Assembly (NCBI GenBank): GCA_030674185.1
Contig: CM060306.1
Location: 376,001 to 440,000 of the forward strand
Direction of reading: 5' to 3'
DNA from: Monoplex corrugatus
Lineage: Eukaryota > Mollusca > Gastropoda > Littorinimorpha > Ranellidae
Length of the DNA: 64,000 bases
Positions 47,150 through 57,300 of the stretch are shown here, one piece after another (position 1 is the first letter of the stretch; every line of letters starts with the position of its first letter). Position numbers and translations under genes: made by a program. The notes under the pieces were generated by a model, which saw only the letters and a program-made list of their open reading frames with translations, had not been told where the DNA came from and did no database searches.

Positions 47150-47516
47150 TGTTGTTTTTGTTGTTATTGCTGTTTTTCTTGTTGTTATGCTTGTCAATGT
47201 TGTCCTTGCTGTGGTTGTTATCGTTGTCGTTGTCGTTGTTGCTGTTATTGTTCTTTATGCTTTTACCGCTGTTGATTGTTGTCGATCCTTGTCGTGTTAT
47301 TGTTTTTGTTGTTGTTATTTTTGTTGGCATTTATTGTTTACTGTTGTCTTTGTTCTTGCCATTGTTGTTGTGGTTTTTGTTGGGGTTTTTTATGTTTGGT
47401 TGTGTGTCTGTTGAAGTGATGGAGGTAAAATGCTGTTTGTAAGGTCGTCTTCAAAGTTTGCTTCTGACAGACACAGCAATGCTGTCTTTCCTGCTGAGTT
47501 TTTTTTTTTTATAGTT

Positions 47517-47579
<63 letters not shown>

Positions 47580-47639
47580 CTTTGTCTCACTCTCTCTCAG
47601 TCTCTCTCTCTACTTCTCTCAATCTCAGTCTCTCTCTCC

Positions 47640-47671
<32 letters not shown>

Positions 47672-47815
47672 GATTCTCTGTCTCTCTCTCTCTCAGTCTC
47701 TCTATCTCTCTACCTCTCTCTATCTCAGTCTCTCTCTCTCTCTGTTTCTCTCTCTACCTCTCTCTGTCTCAGTCTCTCTCTCTGTCTCTCCCTCTCTCTC
47801 TTCCTCTCTCTCTGT
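47150..47815. repeat. TTG-rich low-complexity tract and (CT)n tract
   Basis: Bases 47150-47400 are dominated by GTTGTTGTT-type words, and 47519-47815 is an almost pure CT tract with TGTCT and CAGT interruptions. Bases 47401-47518 are unique. The gene-strand purine tract (GAGA) could be a nucleosome-poor or enhancer-like region, but nothing shows it. Confidence 0.9.
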
Positions 47816-48197
47816 CCAAACCTGGATACACTCAGCAGTCTATCAAGACTACAGACAAAAATTTAAAAAATGAGAAGGGCTACACTTTCTGCTGTTTCTA
47901 AGGAGATACAGCACAGTTCTAGACTTGCAGCTGATGATATACAGCGCAGCCATGTTTAAACTGTGAGAAAGGTTCCAAGTAAAAAAAAAATCAGTCTACA
48001 GGATGAGTCGACAAGAGATTATTTTAGCGAATAGATCTGACACCATGTCTAAAGATCTATTACACGGAGTTTAGTTGAAATTATGGCCTAATATAGACGG
48101 AAACCTGCCAAAAATGGCACGATGGAATAAATTCTTCGCTTGTTTATTGTGTTTCCTTTTCTTTAAAATGTACATGTATATGCCACAAGCAGCTTAC
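47816..48197. other. Unique start of intron 1
   Basis: Sequence directly after the exon 1 donor, without repeats. Nothing further is recognised. Confidence 0.5.
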
Positions 48198-48899
48198 CTT
48201 GTATATAACCGAAGGAAAAAGCTGCACTTGGTTTCTCGGTGTCACTGGGGGACGAGAGGACGTCTGGTTCTTGACGGAAGACAAACAACTTGTTTCTGCT
48301 GTCTCTCCTTCCTGTCCCTCTTTCTCTGTCTCCCATCTGTCTCCCCCTGTGTCGGTCTGAACACAAGTCGCTCCACTCTCGCCCTCCGTGTCTCCCTCCT
48401 GCTTCTGATCAGTCTTGTTACGCGTCACTTCTTTCTGAGCCTCCTCAGCCGTTTTCCTGGCTGTCTGGCACTTTTCCACAATGTCCAGCACTTTAGCGAT
48501 CGTCCGCTGCACTTCCCGCATTTCGCAGCCAGGATCAACGTAAACCCACTCTCTCGAAACGTACATGTTCTTGGTGACGTCATACAACTTGTCCGAGGCA
48601 TCCGAATCCAAGAGGATAAAGAGGACGACGGCGGAAGTAGAGGGTGTTCTCTGCAGAGCCTGGCAAAACCAGCCACATTTCAGCTCCAGAAACTTCAGCA
48701 GCTGCGGCGTCACTATCAACAGCAGCACAGCTGACTGCTCACAGGCCATGGTCACTTCCGGTGGATTTTCATACTCAAGTTGGTCCAGGTCGATGGACTG
48801 ATGGAGGACTTGTGGGGACTTGTTTAGTTGTTTCTTCAGGAACGTGTCCCAGTCTTTGCCGTCTGATGACAGAAGTACCGTGAGGTCATACATCGACAT
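48198..48899 (-). CDS. PIK3AP1-like: BCAP/BANK-like adaptor, exon 1 (TIR-like domain and acidic linker)
   Basis: The frame encodes 234 residues. The start ATG at 48899 is supported by an in-frame TAG nine bases upstream and by a TTTTCAG acceptor at about 48926, which would begin a short 5' UTR at 48925. The exon ends at a strong donor, TACAAG|GTAAGC, in phase 0. Residues 4-135 read as a TIR-like fold: a box-1-like first strand (YDLTVLLSSDGKDW), a hydrophobic strand after the CEQS segment (AVLLLIVTPQLL), and a VVLFILLDSD strand, in the same order as the TIR domain of vertebrate BCAP. Residues of about 140-215 form a Glu/Lys/Thr-rich, probably disordered linker. The last residues (QLFPSVIYK) match the start of the DBB domain. 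TIR domains here are expected to mediate contact with other TIR adaptors. No catalytic NADase role can be claimed. An unrelated TIR protein is the main alternative, made unlikely by the downstream exons. Confidence 0.75.
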
Positions 48900-48925
48900 G
48901 GCTTTGGTCTAGAAGACAGTGGCAT

Positions 48926-49085
48926 CTGAAAACAGTAACACAAATCTACGTCATGGTTTATAATGTGTAAGCATGTGTCTGCGTCATAGTTTAAAGTGCG
49001 CAAGTAGCATCTGTTCAGAGCAATACAAGTCTATCTCATGGTTGGAAGATACATCAGTAGAAAACAGTAAAACGTGTCTTCGTCA
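48926..49085. other. Intron upstream of exon 1 with degenerate acceptor-like duplications
   Basis: Three diverged versions of GCATCTGAAAACAGTAACAC followed by a CTACGTCATGGTT-like word occur at about 48922, 49008 and 49050. The first is the proposed exon 1 acceptor. Confidence 0.45.
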
Positions 49086-49089
49086 CGTG

Positions 49090-49190
49090 CGTGCGTGCGT
49101 GCGTGCGTGTGTGTCTGCTTCAGCGCTTAGATTTGGTTTTATCAAGATTTTGCGCTATATAAATATTGTAATTATTATTATTATTATTAT
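49090..49190 (+). mobile_element. Short LINE A family 3' tail
   Basis: GTGC repeats, CTTCAGCGCTTAGATTTGG, GCGCTATATAAATATTG and (ATT)n reproduce the last 100 bases of LINE A. This is a severely truncated insertion. Confidence 0.85.
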
Positions 49191-49244
49191 GTAAGCTTAG
49201 TTTCAATTTGTTGCTACCAATCTCTGGTCTTTCTGTTGTGCACT

Positions 49245-51425
49245 GCTTAACATTCTAGTCCTTTTGTTGTGCAAGTTTTAACACCCTGCTCCTTTTGTTG
49301 TGTACTGTTTAACACTCTGGTCCTTTTGTTGTGTACTATTTAACACTCTGGTCCTTTTGTTGTGTACTGTTTAACACTCTGGTCCTTTTGTTGTGTACTG
49401 TTTAACACTCTGGTCCTTTTGTTGTGTACTATTTAACACCCTGGTCCTTTTGTTGTGTACTGTTTAACACTCTGGTCCTTTTGTTGTGTACTGTTTAACA
49501 CTCTGGTCCTTTTGTTGTGTACTGTTTAACACTTTGGTCCTTTTGTTGTGTACTATTTAACACTCTGGTCCTTTTGTTGTGTACTGTTTCACACTCTGGT
49601 CCTTTTGTTGTGTACTGTTTAACACTCTGGTCCTTTTGTTGTGTACTGTTTCACACTCTGGTCCTTTTGTTGTGTACTGTTTAACACTCTGGTCCTTTTG
49701 TTGTGTACTGTTTCACACTCTGGTCCTTTTGTTGTGTACTGTTTCACACTCTGGTCCTTTTGTTGTGTACTGTTTAACACTCTGGTCCTTTTGTTGTGTA
49801 CTGTTTAACACTCTGGTCCTTTTGTTGTGTACTGTTTCACACTCTGGTCCTTTTGTTGTGTACTGTTTAACACTCTGGTCCTTTTGTTGTGTACTGTTTA
49901 ACACTCTGGTCCTTTTGTTGTGTACTGTTTAACACTCTGGTCCTTTTGTTGTGTACTATTTAACACTCTGGTCCTTTTGTTGTGTACTGTTTAACACTCT
50001 GTTCCTTTTGTTGTGTACTATTTAACACTCTGGTCCTTTTGTTGTGTACTATTTCACACTCTGGTCCTTTTGTTGTGTACTATTTCACACTCTAGTCCTT
50101 TTGTTGTGTACTATTTAACACTTTGGTCCTTTTGTTGTGTACTGTTTAACACTCTGCAAGTTTTAACACCCTGCTCCTTTTGTTGTGCACTATTTAACAC
50201 TCTGCTCCTTTTGTTGTGCACTATTTAACACTTTGGTCCTTTTGTTGTGTACTGTTTAACACTCTGCAAGTTTTAACACCCTGCTCCTTTTGTTGTGCAC
50301 TATTTAACACCCTGCTCCTTTTGTTGTGCACTATTTAACACCCTGCTCCTTTTGTTGTGCACTATTTAACACCCTGCTCCTTTTGTTGTGCACTATTTAA
50401 CACCCTGCTCCTTTTGTTGTGCACTATTTAACACCCTGCTCCTTTTGTTGTGCACTATTTAACACCCTGCTCCTTCTGTTGTGCACTATTTAACACCCTG
50501 CTCCTTCTGTTGTGCACTATTTAACACCCTGCTCCTTCTGTTGTGCACTATTTAACACCCTGCTCCTTTTGTTGTGCACTATTTAACACCCTGCTCCTTC
50601 TGTTGTGCACTATTTAACAACTTGGTCCTTTTGTTGTGCACTATTTAACACTCTGGTCCTTTGTTGTGTACTGTTTAACACCCTGGTCCTTTTGTTGTGT
50701 ACTGTTTAACACTCTGCTCCTGTTGTTGTGCACTATTTAACACCCTGGTCCTTTTGTTGTGCACTATTTAACACTCTGGTCCTTTTGTTGTGCACTGTTT
50801 AACACTCTGCTCCTGTTGTTGTGTACTGTTTAACACTCTGGTCCTTTTGTTGTGTACTGTTTAACACTCTGGTCCTTTTGTTGTGTACTATTTCACACTC
50901 TGGTCCTTTTGTTGTGTACTGTTTAACACCCTGGTCCTTTTGTTGTGTACTATTTAACACTCTGGTCCTTTTGTTGTGTACTGTTTAACACTCTGGTCCT
51001 TTTGTTGTGTACTGTTTAACACTCTGGTCCTTTTGTTGTGTACTATTTCACACTCTGGTCCTTTTGTTGTGTACTATTTCACACTCTAGTCCTTTTGTTG
51101 TGTACTATTTAACACTCTGGTCCTTTTGTTGTGTACTATTTCACACTCTGGTCCTTTTGTTGTGTACTATTTCACACTCTAGTCCTTTTGTTGTGTACTA
51201 TTTAACACTCTGGTCCTTTTGTTGTGTACTATTTAACACTCTGGTCCTTTTGTTGTGTACTATTTAACACTCTGGTCCTTTTGTTGTGCAAGTTTTAACA
51301 CCCTGCTCCTTTTGTTGTGTACTGTTTAACACTCTGGGTCTTTTGTTGTGTACTATTTCACACTCTGGTCCTTTTGTTGTGTACTATTTCACACTCTGGT
51401 CCTCTTGCTGTGTACCATTTAACGT
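49245..51425. repeat. 31-bp minisatellite
   Basis: About 70 units of TCCTTTTGTTGTGTACTGTT plus TAACACTCTGG. Subfamilies form blocks: GTACTGTTTAACAC, GTACTATTTCACAC, and GCACTATTTAACACCCTGC (50160-50620). Upstream of exon 1. Confidence 0.95.
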
Positions 51426-51609
51426 GAACAATGACAGTGAAATACTTCGCGCCCTTGGCTCAACTTTCTGGGCTTTTACAGCCTACGTATTTTTACAGGC
51501 GAAGTACTCACGGAAATGACATCATTGTGTCGACATTTTCTCATAAAATTCAGTTGTTTCAAAGGGGAAATAAATATTTCCTCACCACTAACTTGCTGGT
51601 CGTCAAGCC

Positions 51610-52596
51610 CTTATCTCAAAGCAACTTTGTGTCAGGGACATTTCAGTTATTGTCAATACAGACATTGTAGTCCATTTGTGTCAGGGACATTTCAGTCATT
51701 GTCAAGACAGACATTGTAGTCCATTTGTGTCAGGGACATTTCAGTCATTGTCAAGACAGACATTGTAGTCCATTTGTGTCCGGGTCATTTCAGTCATTGT
51801 CAAGACAGACATTGTAGTCCATTTGTGTCAGGGTCATTTCAGTCATTGTCAAGACAGACATTGTAGTCCATTTGTGTCAGGGTCATTTCAGTCATTGTCA
51901 ATACAGACATTGTAGTCCATTTGTGTCAGGGTCATTTCAGTCATTGTCAAGACAGACATTGTAGTCCATTTGTGTCAGGGTCATTTCAGTCATTGTCAAG
52001 ACAGACACAATAGTCCATTTGTGTCAGGGTCATTTCAGTCATTGTCAAGACAGATACTGTAGTCCATTTGTGTCCGGGACATTTCAGTCAGTGTCAAGAC
52101 AGACACTGTAGTCCATTTGTGTCAGGGACATTTCAGCCATTGTCAAGACAGACACTGTAGTCCATTTGTGTCCGGGACATTTCAGTCAGTGTCAAGACAG
52201 ACACTGTAGTCCATTTGTGTCCGGGACATTTCAGTCATTGTCAATACAGACATTGTAGTCCATTTGTGTCAGGGACATTTCAGTCATTGTCAAGACAGAC
52301 ACTGTAGTCCATTTGTGTCCGGGACATTTCAGTCAGTGTCAAGACAGACACTGTAGTCCATTTGTGTCTGGGACATTTCAGTCATTGTCAATACAGACAC
52401 TGTAGTCCATTTGTGTCTGGGACATTTCAGTCAGTGTCAAGACAGACACTGTAGTCCATTTGTGTTAGGGCTGTCAGGGACATTTCAGTCATTGTCAAGA
52501 CAGACACTGTAGTCCATTTGTGTCCGGGACATTTCAGTCATTGTCAAGACAGACACTGTAGTCCATTTGTGTCAGGGACACTTCAGTCATTGTCAA
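51610..52596. repeat. 49-bp minisatellite
   Basis: About 20 units of TAGTCCATTTGTGTCAGGGA, CATTTCAGTCATTGTCAAGA and CAGACATTG. Variants CAGGGTC, CCGGGAC and CTGGGAC group in blocks. Bases 51426-51609 are unique. The array ends at the SINE. Confidence 0.95.
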
Positions 52597-52920
52597 GAAA
52601 GCTACGGTAGCACAGTGGCTAAACGCTGGACTTCCAATCACAACGCCTGGGTTCGATCCTGCCAGGAAACCTTCCGCCTGGTGGCTAAATGGGGGAGGGG
52701 GGGGACACCTTTTCCTCATTTTTCAGATGTGCACAGACCTGCTAGTGCTTAACCACGCCACGCGTGTATACACATGCAGAACATCGACTGCGCACGTTTA
52801 AGATCCCGTAAGTCATGTGTGTGTCTGGTGACCTGTGGAAACATAACATCATCCAGCATGCACACCTACCAATGACAGAGTATGCAAAATGTGTGGCGAC
52901 ATATTGTATGCATAATCAAC
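52597..52920 (+). mobile_element. tRNA-derived SINE
   Basis: A tRNA-like head starts near 52601. The A box TAGCACAGTGG is at 52608-52618 and the B box GGTTCGATCC at 52650-52659, with spacing normal for a polymerase III internal promoter. The body includes GCAGACCTGC-like (ACAGACCTGCTAGTGCTTAA), CGTGTATACACATGCAGAA and CCAGCATGCACACC words that I associate with widespread mollusc SINEs; the family name is not assigned. It lies at the end of the 49-bp array. Confidence 0.75.
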
Positions 52921-52926
52921 GTCAAA

Positions 52927-53100
52927 CCTGACAGTTGTGACAGACTATACACGTGACAGTTGTGACAGACTATACACATGATAGTTGTGACAGACTATAC
53001 ACGTGACAGTTGTGACAGACTATACACCTGACAGTTGTGACAGACTATACACGTGACAATTGTGACAGACTATGCACTGACAGTTGTGACAGACTATACA
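52927..53100. repeat. 25-bp minisatellite
   Basis: About seven units of GACAGTTGTGACAGACTATA plus CACGT. Confidence 0.92.
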
Positions 53101-54340
53101 TGGTGTTCGTCTGTCGTCGTTGACAATGACCACGGCTTCATGAAGTTGATTTGAGTCAGTGTGTCCGGAGGTGACTGATCAATCCGATCCGGGCACGGAA
53201 GTAACGTCCACAGGTTGGACATCTGTGGTCGGTTACTGTGGTTGAAGGGTTTGCAGCCCTAGCTTTCCGTGCAGCTCGTTTTTCTTGTGCAGATTGGATA
53301 CGAGACACTTCTGAAGTGGTACATCCGGTTTCGATTCTTCTACGCCAGACTGTACGGTCGAGGGCAAGGTTTTCCGAATTCTCCCAGTCTATGTTGAGGG
53401 ACTTTAGCGATGCCTTCAAGCTGTCTTTAAACCGTTTTCTCTGGCCTCCAACTGTTCTCTTGCCAGACGCTAGTTCCCCGTAGAGGAGTTGCTTCGGAAT
53501 TCTGGTGTCAGACATCCGGTACACATGGCCAGCCCAGCGAACTTGACTCTATATCAGGGATCTTCTCTTGCCATCGGATATTGAGAATCTTTGTGAGGCT
53601 TTTGGTGTGAAAATGATTCAATTTCCTTGCGTGTCTACTGTAAACAGTCCAGGTCTCACTGCCGTAGAGGAGATTGGTGAGGACCACCGCTTTGTACACT
53701 TTGAGTTTAGTTGTGGCCGAGATACCTCTTCTGTCCATACAGTAAGACGCAGCCTCCCAAATGCAGTGCTGGCCTTAGATATGCATTTGTTGACTTCGTC
53801 GTCGATATGCACACAACGTGATAGGGAACTGCCGAGATATGTGAAGTTGTCGACTGCATGTAGTTTTGTGCCCTTGACCTCGATATTTGGTTCAGTATAT
53901 GGAACACCTGGAGGAGGCTGATACATGACTTCGGTTTTCTTGGTGCTTATTGTAAGACCGAAGTTGTCGCAAGCAGTTGAAAATTTGTCCATGCATTGTT
54001 GCATCTGTTCACCACTGTAAGCATTTAACGCACAATCGTCTGCGAAAAGGAGGCCACGAAGAGTGCTGTAACTGCATTTAGTGGTCGCCTTGAGGCGTCT
54101 TGTGTTGTACAACTTGCCGTCTGTGCGGTAGCGTATATCTATGCCAGGGTCTTCTGGAGAGAATGCATCTGATAACATTGCCGAGAACATCATAGAGAAC
54201 AGTGTAGGCGCAAGGACGCATCCTTGTTTCACGCCATTGCTGACTAGAAAGTCTCTGGACATTTCTCCGTCATCAAGGACCCGTGCCATCATACCATCGT
54301 GGAATTGTCGCACCATATTTACGAAGGCTGGAAGGCAGCC
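53101..54340 (-). mobile_element. Non-LTR retrotransposon, 5'-truncated, with C-terminal C2H2 finger
   Basis: On the minus strand the RT palm (VSNGVKQGCVLAPTLFSMMF), GLLFADDCALNAYS, the thumb (NFTYLGSSLS) and a LLYGSETWTVYSRHARKLN block are followed by a C-terminal CPTCGRYFRARIGLISHLRTH finger (CxxC, 12 residues, HxxxH). Frameshifts occur near 53618-53740 and 53520. The 5' truncation at about 54340 sits exactly against the 15-bp array. The clade is undetermined. The 3' end position is approximate. Confidence 0.75.
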
Positions 54341-57300
54341 TGTTATTGTGGTCACTGTTATTGTGGTCATTGTTATTGTGGTCAACTGTTATTGTGGTCA
54401 CTGTTATTGTGGTCATTGTTATTGTGGTCACTGTTATTGTGGTCACTGTTATTGTGGTCAGACTGTTATTGTGGTCACTGTTATTATGGTCCTCTTATTG
54501 TGGTCACTCTTATTGTGGTCACTGTTATTATGGTCACTGTTATTGTGGTCAGACTGTTATTGTGGTCACTGTTATTGTGGCAGACTGTTATTGTGGTCAC
54601 TGTTATTGTGGTCAGACTGTTATTGTGGTCACTGTTATTGTGGTCACTGTTATTGTGGTCACTGTTATTGTGGTCAGACTGTTATTGTGGTCACTGTTAT
54701 TGTGGTCACTGTTATTGTGGTCACTGTTATTGTGGTCACTGTTATTGTGGTCACTGTTATTGTGGTCACTGTTATTGTGGTCATGTATTGTGGTCACTGT
54801 TATTGTGTCACTGTTATTGTGGTCATGTTATTGTGGTCACTGTTATTGTGTCATGTTATTGTGGTCACTGTTATTGTGGTCATGTTATGTGTATGTTATT
54901 GTGGTCACTGTTATTGTGGTCACTGTTATTGTGTCAGTTATTGTGGTCATGTTATTGTGGTCACTGTTATTGTGGTCATGTTATTGTGGTCAGACTGTTA
55001 TTGTGGTCACTGTTATTGTGGTCATGTTATTGTGGTCACTGTTATTGTGGTCAACTTATTGTGGTCACTGTTATTGTGGTCACTGTTATTGTGGTCACTG
55101 TTATTGTGGTCAACTGTTATGTGGTCACTTTATTGTGTCATGTTATGTGGTCACTGTTATTGTGGTCACTGTTATTGTGGTCAACTGTTATTGTGGTCAC
55201 TGTTATTGTGGTCACGTTTATTGTGGTCACTGTTATTGTGGTCACTGTTATTGTGGTCAACTGTTATTGTGGTCACTGTTATTGTGGTCACTGTATTGTG
55301 GTCACTGTTATTGTGGTCACTGTTATTGTGGTCAGACTGTTATTGTGGTCACTGTTATTGTGGTCACTGTTATGTGGTCACTTTATTGTGGTCACTGTTA
55401 TTGTGGTCATGATTGTAGTTATTGTGGTCAACTGTTATTGTGGTCACTGTTATTGTGGTCATGTTATTGTGGTCAACTGTTATTGTGGTCACTGTTATTG
55501 TGGTCACTGTTATTGTGGTCACTGTTATTGTGGTCACTGTATTGTGTCACTGTTATTGTGGTCACTGTTATTGTGGTCACTGTTATTGTGGTCACTGTTA
55601 TTGTGGTCACTGTTATTGTGGTCACTGTTATTGTGGTCACTGTTATTGTGGTCATGTATTGTGGTCAACTGTTATTGTGGTCACTGTTATTGTGGTCACT
55701 GTTATTGTGGTCACTGTTATTGTGGTCACTGTTATTGTGGTCACTGTTATTGTGGTCACTGTTATTGTGTCACTGTTATTGTGGTCACTGTTATTGTGGT
55801 CACTGTTATTGTGGTCAGACTGTTATTGTGGTCAGATGTTATTGTGGTCACTGTTATTGTGGTCATTGTTATTGTGGTCACTGTTATTGTGGTCACTGTT
55901 ATTGTGGTCAGATGTTATTGTGGTCAACTGTTATTGTGGCAGATGTTATTGTGGTCACTGTTATTGTGGTCACTGTTATTGTGGTTGTTCATGTATGTGT
56001 CAGTTATTGTGTCAGTTATTGGTCACTGTTATTTTGTGTCACTGTTATTGTGGTCACTGTTATTGTGGTCACTGTTATTGTGGTCACTGTTATTGTGGTC
56101 ACTGTTATTGTGGTCACTGTTATTGTGGTCACTGTTATTGTGGTCACTGTTATTGTGGTCACTGTTATTGTGGTCATTGTTATTGTGGTCACTGTTATTG
56201 TGGTCAGACTGTTATTGTGGTCACTGTTATTGTGGTCACTGTTATTGTGGTCACTGTTATTGTGGTCACTGTTATTGTGGTCACTGTTATTTGTGGTCAT
56301 ATGTTATTGTGGTCACTGTTATTGTGGTCACTGTTATTGTGGTCACTGTACTGTTTTATTGTGGTCAGACTGTTATTGTGGTCAACTGTTATTGTGGTCA
56401 CTGTTATTGTGGTCATTGTTATTGTGGTCACTGTTATTGTGGTCACTGTTATTGTGGTCACTGTTATTGTGGTCAGACTGTTATTGTGGTCACGTTATTG
56501 TGGTCAGACTGTTATTGTGGTCACTGTTATTGTGGTCACTGTTATTGTGGTCACTGTTATTGTGGTCACTGTTATTGTGGTCACTGTTATGTGGTCACTG
56601 TTATTGTGGGTTATGCACTGTTATTGTGGTCACTGTTATTGTGGTCACTGTTATTGTGGTCACTGTTATTGTGGTCAGACTGTTATTGTGGTCACTGTTA
56701 TTGTGGTCATGTTATTGTGGTCATGGGTCACTGTTATTGTGGTCACTGTTATTGTGGTCACTGTTATTGTGGTCAGATGTTATGTGGTCACTTTTGTTTT
56801 ATTGTGGTCACTGTTATTGTGGTCAACTGTTATTGTGGTCACTGTTATTGTGGTCAGTGTTATTGTGGTCAGACTGTTATTGTGGTCACTGTTATTGTGG
56901 TCAGACTGTTATTGTGGTCACTGTTATTGTGGTCAACTGTTATTGTGGTCACTGTTATTGTGGTCACTGTTATTGTGGTCAACTGTTATTGTGGTCAACT
57001 GTTATTGTGGTCACTGTTATTGTGGTCACTGTTATTGTGGTCAGACTGTTATTGTGGTCAACTGTTCATTTTTGTGGTCAGACTGTTATTGTGGTCACTG
57101 TTATTGTGGTCAGATGTTTTGTGGTCGACTGTTTATTGTGGTCACTGTTATTGTGGTCACTGTTATTGTGGTACTATTGTGGTCATTATGTTACTTATTG
57201 TGGTCAGACTGTTATTGTGGTCACTGTTATTGTGGTCAGACTGTTATTGTGGTCACTGTTTGTGTCATTTATTGTGGCACTTTTTGGGTCACTGTTATTG

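Larger units (their letters stand above)
10359..48925 (-). other. PIK3AP1-like: Gene model: BCAP/BANK-like signalling adaptor, 5 coding exons, 3' end outside window
   Basis: Five minus-strand exons join in phase: exon 1 ends in phase 0, exon 2 runs 0 to 1, exon 3 runs 1 to 1, exon 4 runs 1 to 0 if one missing base is allowed, and exon 5 runs 0 to 1. The order TIR-like domain, DBB (Dof/BCAP/BANK) domain, ankyrin-like repeat, tyrosine-containing tail is diagnostic of the PIK3AP1/BANK1/Dof family, whose members are cytoplasmic scaffolds that couple receptors and Src/Syk-type kinases to PI3K. About 430 residues are encoded here; vertebrate members are roughly 780-805 residues, so the proline-rich and tyrosine-rich C-terminal part should lie left of base 1. 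Introns of about 18 kb (1), 17.5 kb (2), 0.34 kb (3) and 1.5 kb (4) are filled with minisatellites and retrotransposons. Which family member it is, and whether it is functional, is inference. Confidence 0.72.

Noticed and set aside
46686..47414. 242-codon frame with a proline-rich 12-residue repeat.
   Set aside because: The 36-bp unit leaves every frame open, and the rest of the frame is low-complexity valine-rich translation of a GTT tract.
47430..47873. Serine/leucine-rich frames (SLSLSL).
   Set aside because: Translation of the (CT)n tract.
48075..48734. Plus-strand 219-codon frame opposite exon 1.
   Set aside because: Antisense shadow. The minus strand has the TIR-like domain, an upstream in-frame stop, a start codon and a strong donor.
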